Part shown: piece after piece, positions 1-9,331 of the stretch
Layout: each line of letters begins with the position of its first letter
How positions within the stretch are numbered: position 1 is the first letter of the stretch
NCBI RefSeq assembly: GCF_009649225.1
Contig: NZ_WJPP01000004.1
Span: 1 to 64,000, forward strand
Origin: Spiribacter salilacus
GTDB taxonomy: Bacteria; Pseudomonadota; Gammaproteobacteria; Nitrococcales; Nitrococcaceae
DNA: 64,000 bases
Reading direction: 5' to 3'
Program-made: the position numbers and the translations under genes
Notes under the pieces: model-generated
Seen by the model: only the letters and a program-made list of their open reading frames with translations
Database searches by the model: none
What the model was told of the DNA's origin: nothing

Positions 1-95
1 TTGCGCCGATTGCCATGGAAGAGGGTCTGCGGTTTGCGGTGCGTGAGGGTGGCCGTACGGTCGGCGCCGGCGTTGTCGCAAAGATCCTGGAGTAA
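1..95 (+). CDS. tuf: Elongation factor Tu, C-terminal end (partial)
   Basis: Only the last 30 codons are present; the gene enters from the left edge and stops with TAA at 93-95. The visible tail has the EF-Tu domain III ending, with the stretch [22 protein letters not shown]-Tu carries aminoacyl-tRNA to the ribosome as a GTP complex. Its position 6 bases before rpsJ matches the widespread rpsL-rpsG-fusA-tuf-rpsJ order, so the str and S10 gene groups are contiguous here. The identification is confident despite the truncation. Confidence 0.95.
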   Translation, partial: APIAMEEGLRFAVREGGRTVGAGVVAKILE

Positions 96-101
96 ATAGG
101 T

Positions 102-419
102 ATGGCAAGTTCTAGTCAGCAGATCCGCATTCGCCTCAAAGCCTTCGATCATCGTTTGATCGATCAGGCTGCCCGCGAGATTGTGGAAACCGCAAAACGC
201 ACCGGTGCGCAAGTAAAAGGCCCGGTGCCCTTGCCTATGAAGAAAGAAAAGTTTACTGTACTGATTTCGCCGCATGTGAATAAGGATGCGCGAGACCAGT
301 ACGAGATTCGGACTCATAAGCGATTGATGGATATCGTTGATCCGACAGACAAAACCGTCGATGCGCTAATGAAGCTCGATTTGTCTGCTGGAGTTGATGT
401 ACAGATCAAGCTCTCCTGA
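102..419 (+). CDS. rpsJ: 30S ribosomal protein S10
   Basis: The product is 105 residues, the usual S10 length. It matches the family along its whole length, including the [15 protein letters not shown] start and the HKRLMDI segment. S10 sits in the head of the 30S subunit and, in E. coli, also binds NusB in transcription antitermination. It begins 6 bases after the tuf stop. That leaves no room for the long untranslated leader that precedes rpsJ in E. coli; a structured untranslated stretch follows rpsJ instead. Confidence 0.97.
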   Translation: MASSSQQIRIRLKAFDHRLIDQAAREIVETAKRTGAQVKGPVPLPMKKEKFTVLISPHVNKDARDQYEIRTHKRLMDIVDPTDKTVDALMKLDLSAGVDVQIKLS

Positions 420-622
420 GTTTCGGGGAACTACCTGGGCCCTAGTCAGCTGACTAGGCCACCGAGGCGGGCCCTTACATCGCCAACGCAAAGCGCTGGC
501 GCCTCGTTAAAGAGACAATTTGGACAGATGGCGTCTGCTGATGGCGCGTTAATTTTGCTTTACCTAAAGGCAAGTTACGGCCGATGCAGCAGGCGGCAAA
601 TGCATTAAAGAGGAATTCGACG
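420..622 (+). promoter_or_regulatory. Structured untranslated gap inside the S10 operon (candidate regulatory RNA)
   Basis: This 203-base gap between rpsJ and rplC is the longest non-coding stretch of the window. It holds an 18-base perfect palindrome at 441-458 (CCTAGTCAGCTGACTAGG), which can fold as a 7-bp stem with an AGCT loop. A second 7-bp stem pairs CGAGGCG (463-469) with CGCCTCG (500-506). No run of U follows either stem, so a simple terminator is unlikely. A good ribosome binding site for rplC, AAAGAGGAA, lies near 607-615. In E. coli, L4 controls this operon through a structured leader upstream of rpsJ. A similar role here is inference, and an internal promoter cannot be excluded. 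Confidence 0.45.
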
Positions 623-1279
623 ATGGCAATCGGAATCGTCGGCCGCAAATGCGGCATGACGCGGGTTTTTAAGGAAGACGGTACTTCAGTGCCTGTAACG
701 GTTATTGAAGCCGCGCCCAACCGCGTTACGCAAATTAAAACGCAAGGAACCGACGGTTATTCTGCATTGCAGGTAACAACCGGCTCTCGTCGTCCATCAC
801 GGGTTACCAAAGCGGTAGCCGGTCATGCCGCAAAAGCGGGTGTCGAGATGGGTCGGGGGCTTTGGGAGTTCCGCTTAAGTGGTGATGACGACGTAACTGT
901 TGAGCCAGGCGGAGAGCTGACAGTTGAGCAGTTCGAAGTGGGGGCCGTTGTGGATGTAACGGGCACCTCTAAAGGTAAAGGCTTTGCCGGCACCGTGAAG
1001 CGGCATAACTTCCATATGCAGGATGCTACACACGGTAACTCGCTTGCTCATCGTAAGCCGGGCTCGATCGGTCAGGCACAAGATCCAGGCCGTGTCTTTA
1101 AAGGCAAAAAGATGGCCGGACAGATGGGTAACGTGCGCAAAACCATTCAAAACCTAGAGGTTGTGGTGGTTGATACAGATCGCAACCTGCTTCTCATTAG
1201 TGGCGCTATTCCTGGCAGCCCTAATGGAGACGTTATTGTTCGGCCGGCAGTGAAAGCTGCGGCACAAGGAGGGAAGTGA
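623..1279 (+). CDS. rplC: 50S ribosomal protein L3
   Basis: L3 nucleates 50S assembly near the peptidyl transferase centre. The start at 623 ([16 protein letters not shown]) gives 218 residues, close to the usual 209-215. An in-frame ATG at 584 would add 13 unrelated residues and has no ribosome binding site, whereas GAGGAA sits just ahead of 623. The conserved GSIGQ segment, where E. coli L3 is methylated on a glutamine by PrmB, is present, followed by [12 protein letters not shown]. The stop overlaps the rplD start by one base (TGATG). Confidence 0.96.
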   Translation: MAIGIVGRKCGMTRVFKEDGTSVPVTVIEAAPNRVTQIKTQGTDGYSALQVTTGSRRPSRVTKAVAGHAAKAGVEMGRGLWEFRLSGDDDVTVEPGGELTVEQFEVGAVVDVTGTSKGKGFAGTVKRHNFHMQDATHGNSLAHRKPGSIGQAQDPGRVFKGKKMAGQMGNVRKTIQNLEVVVVDTDRNLLLISGAIPGSPNGDVIVRPAVKAAAQGGK

Positions 1280-1887
1280 TGGACGTGCAGCTCGCCTCCG
1301 GTAGCGGAAAGGTTGAAGTTTCAGATCAAACATTCGGTGTCGACTACCGTGAGCCATTGGTTCATCAAGTTGTAGTCGCTTATTTGGCCGGCGCGCGCGC
1401 TGGCACCAAAGCGCAGAAAACGCGTTCAGAGGTGCGTGGCGGCGGCGCCAAGCCATGGCGGCAAAAAGGCACCGGTCGTGCCCGTGCCGGTAGCATTCGT
1501 AGCCCACTCTGGCGCAGTGGCGGCCAGACCTTTGCGGCCAAGCCACGCGATCATTCGCTGAAGGTAAATCGCAAAATGTATCGCGGGGCGATGCGCTCCA
1601 TCCTGTCTGAGCTTTTGCGTCAGGATCGGTTGAAAGTGGTTGATGATTTTGACCTGCAAACAGCCAAGACGAAAGACGCGTTGGCTGCGGTCACGCAGTT
1701 AGTCGGTAGCGCTGATGCACTGATTATTGGTGCGGTGATTAGCGAAAATTTATATCTGGCGGTCCGTAATCTTCCGCATGTTGATGTGCGTGATACCGAG
1801 GCGCTAGATCCTGTAACGCTGCTGACGCACGAGAATGTAGTGATTACGGTCGATGCGTTACGTCGAATTGAGGAGTGGCTCGCATGA
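1279..1887 (+). CDS. rplD: 50S ribosomal protein L4
   Basis: L4 is an early-binding 50S protein whose long loop lines the peptide exit tunnel. In E. coli it also represses the S10 operon. The product is 202 residues, the normal length, and contains the loop motif [21 protein letters not shown] at 1279 is chosen over an in-frame GTG at 1276 because AAGGAGGG lies at 1266-1273 and the ATG forms a TGATG junction with rplC. If autoregulation is conserved, its target could be the folded region at 420-622. Confidence 0.96.
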   Translation: MDVQLASGSGKVEVSDQTFGVDYREPLVHQVVVAYLAGARAGTKAQKTRSEVRGGGAKPWRQKGTGRARAGSIRSPLWRSGGQTFAAKPRDHSLKVNRKMYRGAMRSILSELLRQDRLKVVDDFDLQTAKTKDALAAVTQLVGSADALIIGAVISENLYLAVRNLPHVDVRDTEALDPVTLLTHENVVITVDALRRIEEWLA

Positions 1888-2183
1888 ATCAGGAGCGCAT
1901 CTATCAGGTGCTGCATGGTCCGCACGTCTCAGAAAAGAGTACGGTTATTGCGGATGAGGCCAACCAAGTCGTCTTTAAGGTCGCAGTTACCGCGACCAAG
2001 CGCGAGGTGAAGGCGGCCGTCGAGGCACTCTTTGAGGTGAAGGTTAAAGACGTTCGCGTTGTTAACGTGAATGGTAAGCGGAAAAGCTTCGGTCGCGTGA
2101 AGGGAAAGCGCTCCGATTGGAAAAAGGCTTACGTGGCATTGGAAGCGGGCGAAGAGCTCGATTTCATTGGCGGCGTAGAGTAA
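1884..2183 (+). CDS. rplW: 50S ribosomal protein L23
   Basis: L23 lies at the exit of the peptide tunnel and is the docking site for trigger factor and SRP. The product is 99 residues (E. coli 100), with the family pattern [11 protein letters not shown] near the N-terminus and the basic loop [20 protein letters not shown]. The start at 1884 overlaps the rplD stop (ATGA) and is served by AGGAG at 1871-1875. An in-frame GTG at 1875 would lie on that binding site and is rejected. Confidence 0.96.
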   Translation: MNQERIYQVLHGPHVSEKSTVIADEANQVVFKVAVTATKREVKAAVEALFEVKVKDVRVVNVNGKRKSFGRVKGKRSDWKKAYVALEAGEELDFIGGVE

Positions 2184-2210
2184 TCGAACAGGCGAACGGG
2201 AACTAAGAGC

Positions 2211-3035
2211 ATGGCACTGCGCAAAGCAAAACCAACTTCTCCCGGCCGGAGATTTGTTGTCCAGCCTTCGAAAGAAGGCCTCCACCGCGGAGAGCCCTAT
2301 GCTCCGTTGGTGAAAAAGCTCAGCAAAAGCGGCGGGCGCAACAATCAGGGTCGGATTACCACGCGCCATATTGGTGGTGGTCATAAGCGGCGTTATCGAG
2401 AAATCGATTTCAAGCGCTCTAAAGACGGTATTCCGGCAACAGTAGAACGGCTTGAGTACGATCCAAATCGTAGCGCTCATATTGCGCTCGTTTTATATCG
2501 TGATGGTGAGCGGCGTTACATCATTGCGCCGAAAGGCTTAAAAGTCGGCCAAGAAATACGCTCAGGCGTTGGCGCTCCCATTAAGCCGGGTAATACGCTG
2601 CCACTGCGCAACATTCCGTTGGGTACTCAGGTGCACTGCATCGAAATGCGGCCTGGCAAGGGCGCGCAAATGGCTCGCTCAGCAGGCGCTAGCGTGCAGT
2701 TAGTTGCCCGTGAGGGTGCTTACGCCACGTTGCGTTTGCGCTCCGGCGAAATGCGTAAGGTGCTCTCAGAGTGCCGCGCCACAATCGGCGAAGTCAGTAA
2801 CGCCGAGCATGCTTTGCGGTCTTTGGGTAAGGCTGGCGCTTCGCGCTGGGCCGGACGCCGCCCCACCGTTCGTGGTGTGGTCATGAACCCGGTAGACCAT
2901 CCGCATGGTGGTGGTGAAGGACGGACCTCCGGTGGTCGTCATCCGGTTACGCCATGGGGCGTGCCGACGAAAGGACATAAGACTCGTAGCAACAAGCGCA
3001 CTGATCAATTCATCGTGCGCCGTCGCAAACGCTAA
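2211..3035 (+). CDS. rplB: 50S ribosomal protein L2
   Basis: L2 is one of the most conserved ribosomal proteins; it joins the subunits and is needed for peptidyl transferase activity. The product is 274 residues, full length. The C-terminal part holds [14 protein letters not shown], which contains the invariant histidine region implicated in peptidyl transfer. The basic C-terminus ([17 protein letters not shown]) is intact. It follows rplW after 27 bases with a clear AAGAGC/ATG start region. Confidence 0.97.
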   Translation: MALRKAKPTSPGRRFVVQPSKEGLHRGEPYAPLVKKLSKSGGRNNQGRITTRHIGGGHKRRYREIDFKRSKDGIPATVERLEYDPNRSAHIALVLYRDGERRYIIAPKGLKVGQEIRSGVGAPIKPGNTLPLRNIPLGTQVHCIEMRPGKGAQMARSAGASVQLVAREGAYATLRLRSGEMRKVLSECRATIGEVSNAEHALRSLGKAGASRWAGRRPTVRGVVMNPVDHPHGGGEGRTSGGRHPVTPWGVPTKGHKTRSNKRTDQFIVRRRKR

Positions 3036-3055
3036 CTAGTAGGGGTGGATGAATA

Positions 3056-3331
3056 GTGCCACGCTCGATACGTAAAGGCCCGTTTATAGAGAGTCACTTG
3101 CTGAAGAAGGTTCAGCAGGCGATTGAGACTAATAACAAGCGTCCGATTAAAACTTGGTCGCGGCGTTCCATGGTGGTGCCGGAGATGGTCGGATTGACAA
3201 TCGCCGTCCACAACGGGCGCCAGCATGTGCCGGTGCTTGTCAACGAGAACATGGTTGGACACAAACTTGGTGAGTTCGCAAGCACGCGTACCTTCAAGGG
3301 TCATGTGGCCGACAAGAAGGGTAAGAGGTAG
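3056..3331 (+). CDS. rpsS: 30S ribosomal protein S19
   Basis: S19 binds 16S rRNA in the 30S head next to S13 and contacts the A-site tRNA region. The product is 91 residues, the standard length, beginning [18 protein letters not shown] and carrying the conserved [11 protein letters not shown] and HNGRQHVPV segments. It starts with GTG at 3056; AGGGGTGG about 10 bases upstream serves as the binding site. Three bases separate its stop from rplV. Confidence 0.96.
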   Translation: MPRSIRKGPFIESHLLKKVQQAIETNNKRPIKTWSRRSMVVPEMVGLTIAVHNGRQHVPVLVNENMVGHKLGEFASTRTFKGHVADKKGKR

Positions 3332-3334
3332 GTC

Positions 3335-3667
3335 ATGGAAACGTCGGCCAAACTTCGGTATGCAATTATCTCACCGCAGAAAGTGCGGTTAGTCGCAGAC
3401 CAGATTCGGGGTCTTCCCGTGGCGCGTGCGCTCGAGCTGCTCGAGTTTAGCCCGCGGAAGGCGTCAGCCATTGTGCGCAAGGTGGTCGATTCCGCCATCG
3501 CCAATGCAGAACACAACAGCGGTGCGGACATTGATGAGCTCCGCATTTCCCGCATCCTTGTGGATGAGGGACCGATGTATAAGCGCGTTCAGCCGCGGGC
3601 CAAGGGCCGGGCGAATCGCATCCTGAAGCGGACTAGCCACATTACTGTGGCGGTCGCAGAGGACTAG
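3335..3667 (+). CDS. rplV: 50S ribosomal protein L22
   Basis: L22 has a beta-hairpin that lines the peptide exit tunnel and is a known site of macrolide resistance mutations. The product is 110 residues as in E. coli. It has the [21 protein letters not shown] start region and a C-terminal hairpin with [18 protein letters not shown]. No deletion is visible in the hairpin. The gene begins three bases after rpsS. Confidence 0.96.
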   Translation: METSAKLRYAIISPQKVRLVADQIRGLPVARALELLEFSPRKASAIVRKVVDSAIANAEHNSGADIDELRISRILVDEGPMYKRVQPRAKGRANRILKRTSHITVAVAED

Positions 3668-3679
3668 GGGTTTTCGGTA

Positions 3680-4345
3680 ATGGGTCATAAGGTTCATCCA
3701 ACAGGTTTTCGACTGGGCATCACTGAAGATTGGCGGTCGATGTGGTACGCCAATAGCAGCAACTTTGGTGATCAGTTGCATACAGATTTCCGGATTCGCG
3801 AATACATTCGTAAGCGGTTATCACATGCGTCGATCAGTCGTATTCGTATTGAGCGTCCTGCAAAGAATGCGCTGATTACTATTCATACGGCCCGGCCTGG
3901 CATCGTAATTGGTAAAAAGGGCGAAGATATTGATCGGCTGCGGCGTGAGTTGACCCAGCAGATGGGTATTCCGGTGCACGTCAACATCGAAGAGATTCGT
4001 AAGCCTGAGCTCGATGCCCAGTTGGTGGCCGAGAATGTGGCTCAGCAGCTTGAGCGCCGTATTATGTTCCGTCGCGCCATGAAGCGTGCCGTGGGCAATG
4101 CGATGAGGCTGGGTGCTCAGGGCATTAAGATTCAGGTCGGTGGCCGGCTCAACGGTGCAGAAATTGCACGGAGTGAGTGGTATCGCGAAGGACGGGTGCC
4201 GCTGCATACCCTGCGTGCTGATATCGATTATGGGTTTGCCGAGGCACACACAACTTACGGCGTTATCGGCGTGAAGGTGTGGGTGTTTAAGGGCGAAATT
4301 TTGGACACCGACAAAGTTGCCGATAGCCGCTCCACTGCGGCCTAA
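3680..4345 (+). CDS. rpsC: 30S ribosomal protein S3
   Basis: S3 forms part of the mRNA entry channel and helicase activity of the 30S subunit. The product is 221 residues (E. coli 233), with the standard [15 protein letters not shown]-terminus. A KH-type RNA-binding domain is marked by VIGKKGEDI near residues 77-85. The C-terminal S3 domain has [20 protein letters not shown]. The ending is a little shorter than in E. coli, which is common. Confidence 0.96.
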   Translation: MGHKVHPTGFRLGITEDWRSMWYANSSNFGDQLHTDFRIREYIRKRLSHASISRIRIERPAKNALITIHTARPGIVIGKKGEDIDRLRRELTQQMGIPVHVNIEEIRKPELDAQLVAENVAQQLERRIMFRRAMKRAVGNAMRLGAQGIKIQVGGRLNGAEIARSEWYREGRVPLHTLRADIDYGFAEAHTTYGVIGVKVWVFKGEILDTDKVADSRSTAA

Positions 4346-4367
4346 CGGAACCTAAAGGGGAAACGAG

Positions 4368-4781
4368 ATGCTGCAGCCAAAGCGCACCAAGTTTAGGAAG
4401 CAACAAAAAGGCCGTAACAACGGGCTTGCTACACGCGGTGACAAAGTGAACTTCGGTGAGTTTGGGCTTAAGTCCACCACTCGCGGTCCCGTCACGGCAC
4501 GTCAGATTGAGGCAGGCCGTCGGGCAATTAACCGTCATGTGAAGCGTGGCGGTAAAATTTGGATTCGGATTTTCCCCGATACGCCGATTACCTCTAAGCC
4601 ACTTGAAGTGCGTCAGGGTAAGGGTAAGGGCAACGTCGACCATTGGGCCGCTAAAGTGCAGCCGGGTCGGGTCATTTATGAGATCGAAGGAGTCTCGGAA
4701 GAGGTCGCTCGCGAGGCTTTCCGCCGCGCGGCTGCCAAGCTTCCGGTGCAAACTCGCTTCGTTGAGCGGACGGCAATGTAA
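4368..4781 (+). CDS. rplP: 50S ribosomal protein L16
   Basis: L16 is a late-assembling 50S protein that positions A-site tRNA. The product is 137 residues (E. coli 136), beginning [17 protein letters not shown]. It keeps [20 protein letters not shown] and the MGKGKG-equivalent stretch [16 protein letters not shown]. The last base of its TAA is shared with the rpmC ATG (TAATG), so the two genes are very likely translationally coupled. Confidence 0.96.
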   Translation: MLQPKRTKFRKQQKGRNNGLATRGDKVNFGEFGLKSTTRGPVTARQIEAGRRAINRHVKRGGKIWIRIFPDTPITSKPLEVRQGKGKGNVDHWAAKVQPGRVIYEIEGVSEEVAREAFRRAAAKLPVQTRFVERTAM

Positions 4782-4984
4782 TGAAGGCAACCGAACTTCG
4801 CGAAAAAGATATCACGGCATTAGAGGCCGAGCTGCTTGAGCAGCGGAAAGAGCAATTTAACTTGCGCATGCAGCAGTCAACAGGTCAGTTGGCCCGGCCC
4901 GACCAGGTCAAGCGTGTGCGTCGCGAAATTGCGCGCATCAAGACGGTGATTAACGAAAAGAGTAAGGCGGGCGATAAGTCATGA
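4781..4984 (+). CDS. rpmC: 50S ribosomal protein L29
   Basis: L29 is a small two-helix protein at the tunnel exit beside L23. The product is 67 residues and shows the family pattern: [20 protein letters not shown], then [10 protein letters not shown] and [15 protein letters not shown]. Its start overlaps the rplP stop by one base and its stop overlaps the rpsQ start by four (ATGA). Confidence 0.95.
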   Translation: MKATELREKDITALEAELLEQRKEQFNLRMQQSTGQLARPDQVKRVRREIARIKTVINEKSKAGDKS

Positions 4985-5244
4985 GCGAGAGCACGAGCGT
5001 AAAGCGGACCGTGAATGGCCGCGTAGTCAGCAACCGGATGGAGCAAACCATTACGGTAGCGGTTGAGCGCCGGGTGCGACACCCGCTATATGGCAAGTTC
5101 ATGCGTCGGACAACGAAGGTCCACGCGCATGATGCCGAGAATGCCTGTCAGATAGGCGACTGGGTTGTTGTTGAAGAGTGTCGGCCAATTTCCAAAAGCA
5201 AATGCTGGAATTTGGTTGAAATTGTTGAACGCGCAGCGCAGTAA
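4981..5244 (+). CDS. rpsQ: 30S ribosomal protein S17
   Basis: S17 is an early-binding 30S protein with an OB fold. The product is 87 residues, the normal size. The recognisable elements are [38 protein letters not shown] and [17 protein letters not shown]. It overlaps the rpmC stop by four bases. A gap of 28 bases follows before rplN. Confidence 0.95.
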   Translation: MSESTSVKRTVNGRVVSNRMEQTITVAVERRVRHPLYGKFMRRTTKVHAHDAENACQIGDWVVVEECRPISKSKCWNLVEIVERAAQ

Positions 5245-5272
5245 GCAAGTACGAACTGGAGAATAAGTCGCC

Positions 5273-5641
5273 ATGATTCAGATGCAGACGCTGCTCGGCG
5301 CGGCGGATAACAGCGGAGCGAAGGAGGTTCAGTGCATTAAAGTGCTGGGCGGTTCCAAGCGTCGTTACGCCGGCATCGGGGACATCATTAAGGTCAGCGT
5401 CAAAGACGCGATCCCCCGAGGTCGAGTTAAAAAAGGTGAGGTTTATAACGCGGTGGTGGTTCGCACCCGTCACGGTGTGCGTCGCCCAGACGGATCCTTG
5501 ATCCGTTTTGATGGTAACGCGGCGGTGTTGTTGAACAACAACCTGCAGCCCATCGGAACACGTGTCTTCGGACCGGTTACCCGTGAGCTGCGTACCGAGC
5601 GGTTTATGCGCATTATTTCCTTGGCGCCGGAGGTGCTGTAG
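5273..5641 (+). CDS. rplN: 50S ribosomal protein L14
   Basis: L14 sits at the subunit interface, contacts 16S rRNA helix 14 and is the docking site for the silencing factor RsfS, whose gene is also in this window at 39771. The product is 122 residues, very close to E. coli (123), with [20 protein letters not shown] and the C-terminal [12 protein letters not shown]. Two bases separate its stop from rplX. Confidence 0.97.
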   Translation: MIQMQTLLGAADNSGAKEVQCIKVLGGSKRRYAGIGDIIKVSVKDAIPRGRVKKGEVYNAVVVRTRHGVRRPDGSLIRFDGNAAVLLNNNLQPIGTRVFGPVTRELRTERFMRIISLAPEVL

Positions 5642-5643
5642 TC

Positions 5644-5961
5644 ATGCGTAAGATTAAAAGCGGTGACGAAGTGATGGTCATTGCCGGTAAAGATAAAGGC
5701 CGGCGTGGGCGAGTGATTCGGGTGATCCCGGAGAATGATCGGGTTGTGGTGGAAAACGCGAATATGGTGAAAAAGCATAAGCGCGCCAATCCACAGGCAA
5801 ATGACCCGGGTGGAATTATTGAAAAAGAAATGCCGCTGCATTTATCAAATGTAGCGATTTATAACCCCAGCACCGGTCAAGCTGATCGGGTTGGAATTCG
5901 CACGGCGGAAGACGGACGTAAAGTCCGATACTTCAAGTCCGATAACGAACTAATTGATTAG
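5644..5961 (+). CDS. rplX: 50S ribosomal protein L24
   Basis: L24 initiates 50S assembly. The product is 105 residues and begins with a KOW motif, [21 protein letters not shown] in two overlapping parts (residues 7-27). It also has the typical [16 protein letters not shown] segment. It fits tightly between rplN and rplE, as in the E. coli spc operon. Confidence 0.95.
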   Translation: MRKIKSGDEVMVIAGKDKGRRGRVIRVIPENDRVVVENANMVKKHKRANPQANDPGGIIEKEMPLHLSNVAIYNPSTGQADRVGIRTAEDGRKVRYFKSDNELID

Positions 5962-5970
5962 GGTGCCGTG

Positions 5971-6510
5971 ATGGCCAGATTGCGGGAGCAATACAAAAAC
6001 GAAATTGTCGGAGCGCTGACCGAGCGTTTCCAGTACGCCAATCCAATGCAGGTGCCGCGGCTGGAGAAGATCGTCCTTAATATGGGGCTTGGTGAGGCAA
6101 CGCGCGACAAAAAAGCGATTGATGGTGGAACGGAAGATCTTGCAGCGATCGCCGGTCAGAAACCGATCGTAACCTACACACGCAAAGCGGTGGCTGGGTT
6201 TAAGATTCGGGATGGCTGGCCAATTGGTGCCAAGGTCACGTTACGTCGTGAGCGCATGTACGAATTCTTGGATCGTTTCGTCAACGTGGCAGCGCCGCGA
6301 ATTCGCGACTTTCGTGGATTCTCGCCGCGGTCCTTTGATGGGCGTGGTAACTATAATCTCGGTGTTCGAGAGCAGCTTGTCTTTCCAGAGATGGAGTTTG
6401 ACAAGATCGATGCCATTCGTGGCATGGATATCGCAATCGGCACTTCGGCAACGACGGATGAGGAAGCGATGGCCCTGCTCGAGGGTTTTGGCTTTCCTTT
6501 CCGCAAGTAA
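5971..6510 (+). CDS. rplE: 50S ribosomal protein L5
   Basis: L5 carries 5S rRNA in the central protuberance and contacts P-site tRNA. The product is 179 residues, exactly the usual length, when started at ATG 5971 ([14 protein letters not shown]). An in-frame GTG at 5968 would add one residue only. Conserved stretches include [31 protein letters not shown] and [13 protein letters not shown]. In E. coli the start region of this gene's mRNA is the S8 repressor target; that target was not modelled here. Confidence 0.96.
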   Translation: MARLREQYKNEIVGALTERFQYANPMQVPRLEKIVLNMGLGEATRDKKAIDGGTEDLAAIAGQKPIVTYTRKAVAGFKIRDGWPIGAKVTLRRERMYEFLDRFVNVAAPRIRDFRGFSPRSFDGRGNYNLGVREQLVFPEMEFDKIDAIRGMDIAIGTSATTDEEAMALLEGFGFPFRK

Positions 6511-6522
6511 AGAGGGCAGGAA

Positions 6523-6828
6523 ATGGCAAAGGTTTCCATGGTCCAGCGTGAGCTCAAGCGGAAGCGTGTACGCAGCCGTTTTGCAGATAAGCGCGTAGAG
6601 CTGAAGGAAATTATTCGGAGCCCGGCTTCCTCAGAAGAGGATCGGGCAGCAGCGCAGGAGAGGCTTCAAAACCTTCCGCGCAATGCAAGTCCCACTCGTG
6701 GGCGTAACCGGTGCAATGTCTCCGGCCGGCCGCGCGGTTATTACCGCAAATTCGGTCTGGCTCGGAATATGCTCCGCCAGGCCGCCATGCGCGGCGAGAT
6801 CCCCGGCCTGAAGATGTCCAGTTGGTAA
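6523..6828 (+). CDS. rpsN: 30S ribosomal protein S14, zinc-free type
   Basis: S14 assembles late in the 30S head. The product is 101 residues, the long form, and lacks the CxxC pair of the short zinc-binding S14. It has one cysteine, in the [20 protein letters not shown] stretch. The basic N-terminal extension ([14 protein letters not shown]) and the ending [11 protein letters not shown] are standard. Start ATG 6523 is preceded by AGGGCAGGAA. Confidence 0.96.
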   Translation: MAKVSMVQRELKRKRVRSRFADKRVELKEIIRSPASSEEDRAAAQERLQNLPRNASPTRGRNRCNVSGRPRGYYRKFGLARNMLRQAAMRGEIPGLKMSSW

Positions 6829-6874
6829 TTGGCATGGGCAAGGGTAATCAGGCAAGGAACCAGGTGAAGCGAAC

Positions 6875-7270
6875 ATGAGCATGACCGATCCCATCGCGGA
6901 TATGCTGACCCGGATTCGGAACGGGCAGTCAGCTGAAAAGCCTGAGGTGGCAATGCCATCCTCAAAGGTAAAACAGGCGATTGCGCGGGTATTGAAAGAA
7001 GAGGGTTACATCCACGACTACCGCGTCGACGGCGACGAGAAAAAGCCGACACTGCTGGTGACATTGAAATACCACGAAGGCCGTCCGGTCATCGAGGAGA
7101 TTCACAGAGTCAGCCGGCCCGGCTTGCGTCGATTTGAAGGCAAGCGCTCTCTTCCACGGGTACGTGGAGGATTGGGTACAGCCATTGTTTCTACCTCACG
7201 GGGAGTGATGACCGACCGAGCAGCACGTGATGCTGGTCATGGCGGTGAAGTTCTCTGTGTGGTGTTTTAA
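6875..7270 (+). CDS. rpsH: 30S ribosomal protein S8
   Basis: S8 is a primary 16S rRNA binder in the platform and, in E. coli, the translational repressor of the spc operon. The product is 131 residues, with [18 protein letters not shown] at the start and [20 protein letters not shown] near the end, both hallmark segments. It follows rpsN after 46 bases, one of the longer gaps inside the spc cluster, but I see no clear signal there. Confidence 0.96.
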   Translation: MSMTDPIADMLTRIRNGQSAEKPEVAMPSSKVKQAIARVLKEEGYIHDYRVDGDEKKPTLLVTLKYHEGRPVIEEIHRVSRPGLRRFEGKRSLPRVRGGLGTAIVSTSRGVMTDRAARDAGHGGEVLCVVF

Positions 7271-7288
7271 CGACGGGGCAAATGCGCG

Positions 7289-7825
7289 ATGTCTAGAGTA
7301 GCGAAAGCGCCAGTACAAATTCCTAAAGGGGTCGAGGTTACTCTCGGTGTTGAACGGGAAATTAAAGTCAAAGGCGCAAAAGGTGAACTGCAACACACCA
7401 TTCATGAATGGGTGGATGTGGCGCAGGCAGACGGGCAGCTAACCTTTGCTCCTAACCGGGAGCGCCAAGACGCCATGGCATTGGCGGGCACAACACGCTC
7501 GCTAGTCAACAACATGGTTGTTGGGGTCAGTGAAGGTTTTGAACGCCGGTTGCAATTGGTGGGTGTGGGTTATCGAGCGCAGGCACAGGGCAAAAAGCTC
7601 AGTCTCGCGTTAGGTTTTTCGCATCCGGTTGAGCATCCGGTTCCCGAGGGGATTACGGTTGAAACTCCGTCTAATACGGAGGTCGTAGTTAAAGGTATTG
7701 ACAAGCAGCAGGTCGGTCAGGTGGCGGCAAATATCCGCGCTTATCGTCCGCCAGAGCCTTATAAAGGCAAGGGCGTTCGATATGCCGACGAGCGAGTCAT
7801 CATGAAGGAAGCCAAGAAGAAGTGA
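7289..7825 (+). CDS. rplF: 50S ribosomal protein L6
   Basis: L6 lies near the factor-binding site at the base of the L7/L12 stalk. The product is 178 residues, built of two repeated alpha/beta domains. It has [17 protein letters not shown] at the start, [20 protein letters not shown] in the middle, and the C-terminal [19 protein letters not shown]. The stop TGA at 7823-7825 is five bases from the chosen rplR start. Confidence 0.96.
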   Translation: MSRVAKAPVQIPKGVEVTLGVEREIKVKGAKGELQHTIHEWVDVAQADGQLTFAPNRERQDAMALAGTTRSLVNNMVVGVSEGFERRLQLVGVGYRAQAQGKKLSLALGFSHPVEHPVPEGITVETPSNTEVVVKGIDKQQVGQVAANIRAYRPPEPYKGKGVRYADERVIMKEAKKK

Positions 7826-7830
7826 CGGTG

Positions 7831-8184
7831 ATGGACAAAAAGTCAGCAAGACAGCGCCGAGCTCGGAAGAGCCGCGCCAAGATGCGGGAGCTGGGCTCCG
7901 TGCGATTGACCATTCATCGCACGCCTCGGCATACATACGCTCAAGTGATTACGGCCGATGCCACCCAAACCGTGGCGGCTGCCTCTACGCTCGAGAAAAG
8001 CGTACGCGGCGATCTTGCTCATGGGGGCAATATCGAGGCGGCACGGGCAGTGGGTCAAGCAATCGCAGAGCGGGCCGTAGCGGCGGGCATTACGGAAGTA
8101 GCGTTCGACCGAGCAGGTTTCAAATATCACGGCCGGGTGCAGGCAATTGCCGATGCTGCCCGGGAAGCCGGACTCAAATTTTGA
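7831..8184 (+). CDS. rplR: 50S ribosomal protein L18
   Basis: L18 binds 5S rRNA with L5 and L25. Starting at ATG 7831 ([15 protein letters not shown]) gives 117 residues, identical to the E. coli length and N-terminal pattern. In-frame GTG codons at 7822 and 7828 would add three or one extra residues and are less likely. The C-terminus [20 protein letters not shown] is highly conserved. Confidence 0.95.
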   Translation: MDKKSARQRRARKSRAKMRELGSVRLTIHRTPRHTYAQVITADATQTVAAASTLEKSVRGDLAHGGNIEAARAVGQAIAERAVAAGITEVAFDRAGFKYHGRVQAIADAAREAGLKF

Positions 8185-8201
8185 ATAGAGGCGCATAGGT
8201 T

Positions 8202-8702
8202 ATGGCGACTAACGACGTCAGCGGTGAAGGTTTTCGCGAAAAGCTCATCACCATCAACCGCGTAGCCAAGGTGGTAAAGGGTGGTCGTCAGTTCGGCTTC
8301 ACTGCCTTGACCGTGGTGGGCGATGGCGAGGGTTCTGTCGGTTTTGGTTATGGTAAGGCGCGCGAAGTGCCACTTGCCATTCAGAAAGCGATGGAAAAAG
8401 CGCGGCAGAACATGCGCAAGGTCAGCCTCAACGGGCCAACGTTGCAATATCCCATGACTGCCAACCATGGTTCGAGCAAAGTGTTTATGCAGCCTGCCTC
8501 GGCAGGTACCGGCATCATTGCCGGCGGTGCAATGCGCGCAGTGTTTGAAGTGGTTGGGGTGCAGGATGTGTTGGCCAAGGCAATTGGCTCGCGCAACCCC
8601 GTTAATGTTGTTCGTGCAACGATTAACGCATTAACCGACTACAGCTCGCCCGATCAGGTGGCGGCTAAGCGCGGCAAAACTGTTGAAGAGGTTCAGAGCT
8701 AA
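8202..8702 (+). CDS. rpsE: 30S ribosomal protein S5
   Basis: S5 helps control decoding fidelity and mRNA entry; changes in its N-terminal domain give spectinomycin resistance and ambiguity phenotypes. The product is 166 residues, with the dsRBD-like N-terminal domain ([38 protein letters not shown]). The C-terminal domain includes [20 protein letters not shown]. Two bases separate it from rpmD. Confidence 0.96.
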   Translation: MATNDVSGEGFREKLITINRVAKVVKGGRQFGFTALTVVGDGEGSVGFGYGKAREVPLAIQKAMEKARQNMRKVSLNGPTLQYPMTANHGSSKVFMQPASAGTGIIAGGAMRAVFEVVGVQDVLAKAIGSRNPVNVVRATINALTDYSSPDQVAAKRGKTVEEVQS

Positions 8703-8704
8703 TC

Positions 8705-8893
8705 ATGGCCAAGAACAAACAGCTTCGTGTTACGTTGACTCGCAGCGTTTCGGGTCGGCTCGCACGGCATAAAGCCTGCGTTGCCGGGTTGGGTTTACGT
8801 CGCATCCGCCACAGCGTGGTTGTGCAAGATACCCCCGAAAATCGCGGCATGATCAACAAAGTCTCATACATGCTCGCCGTTGAGGAGCTCTAG
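8705..8893 (+). CDS. rpmD: 50S ribosomal protein L30
   Basis: This is a small protein of 62 residues, the usual bacterial L30 size (59-62). It has [20 protein letters not shown], followed by [20 protein letters not shown] and [12 protein letters not shown]. The gene is placed between rpsE and rplO, exactly as in the canonical spc order. Confidence 0.94.
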   Translation: MAKNKQLRVTLTRSVSGRLARHKACVAGLGLRRIRHSVVVQDTPENRGMINKVSYMLAVEEL

Positions 8894-8896
8894 GTT

Positions 8897-9331
8897 ATGC
8901 GTCTGAACTCATTAAGCCCTGCAGAGGGCTCACGTAAAGAACGCAATCGCGTTGGCCGAGGTTCAAGCTCGGGTAACGGAAAAACGGCTGGCCGCGGTCA
9001 TAAAGGCCAGAAGTCACGTAGCGGTGGTTTTCATAAGGTTGGCTTTGAAGGCGGTCAAATGCCTTTGCAGCGCCGGGTGCCGAAGGTTGGATTTAGTTCC
9101 CGCAAAGGCCGTGTAACGGCCGAGGTTCGGTTGTCTGAAATTGGAAAAGTTGAAGGCGATGTCGTCAGCTTAGACACCCTAAAAGCGGCGGGGCTCATTA
9201 CCAGCGGTATCCGCGATGTGAAAGTCATTGCTTCTGGCACGGTTGATCGGGCAGTCACGCTGGAGGGCGTTCGAGCCACGGCTGGTGCGCTTGCGGCAAT
9301 TGAAAAAGCCGGCGGACGGGTCGGGGGTTAA
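8897..9331 (+). CDS. rplO: 50S ribosomal protein L15
   Basis: L15 is a late assembly protein of the 50S subunit. The product is 144 residues, matching E. coli. The glycine/arginine-rich N-terminal tail ([20 protein letters not shown]) threads into rRNA, and [18 protein letters not shown] follows. The TAA stop is followed directly by the GTG start of secY. Confidence 0.95.
   Translation: MRLNSLSPAEGSRKERNRVGRGSSSGNGKTAGRGHKGQKSRSGGFHKVGFEGGQMPLQRRVPKVGFSSRKGRVTAEVRLSEIGKVEGDVVSLDTLKAAGLITSGIRDVKVIASGTVDRAVTLEGVRATAGALAAIEKAGGRVGG

Noticed and set aside
437-474. GC-rich hairpin after rpsJ read as an intrinsic terminator
   Set aside because: No run of T follows the stem, and the essential rplC-rplQ genes lie downstream. 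A regulatory fold or attenuator is more likely than a plain terminator.
1929-2480. Long open frame of 183 codons on the minus strand
   Set aside because: It lies opposite rplW and rplB, its translation matches nothing I know, and the plus-strand genes are certain. It reflects codon bias of the real genes. The same applies to antisense frames at 4287-4790, 45861-46319 and 54468-54968.
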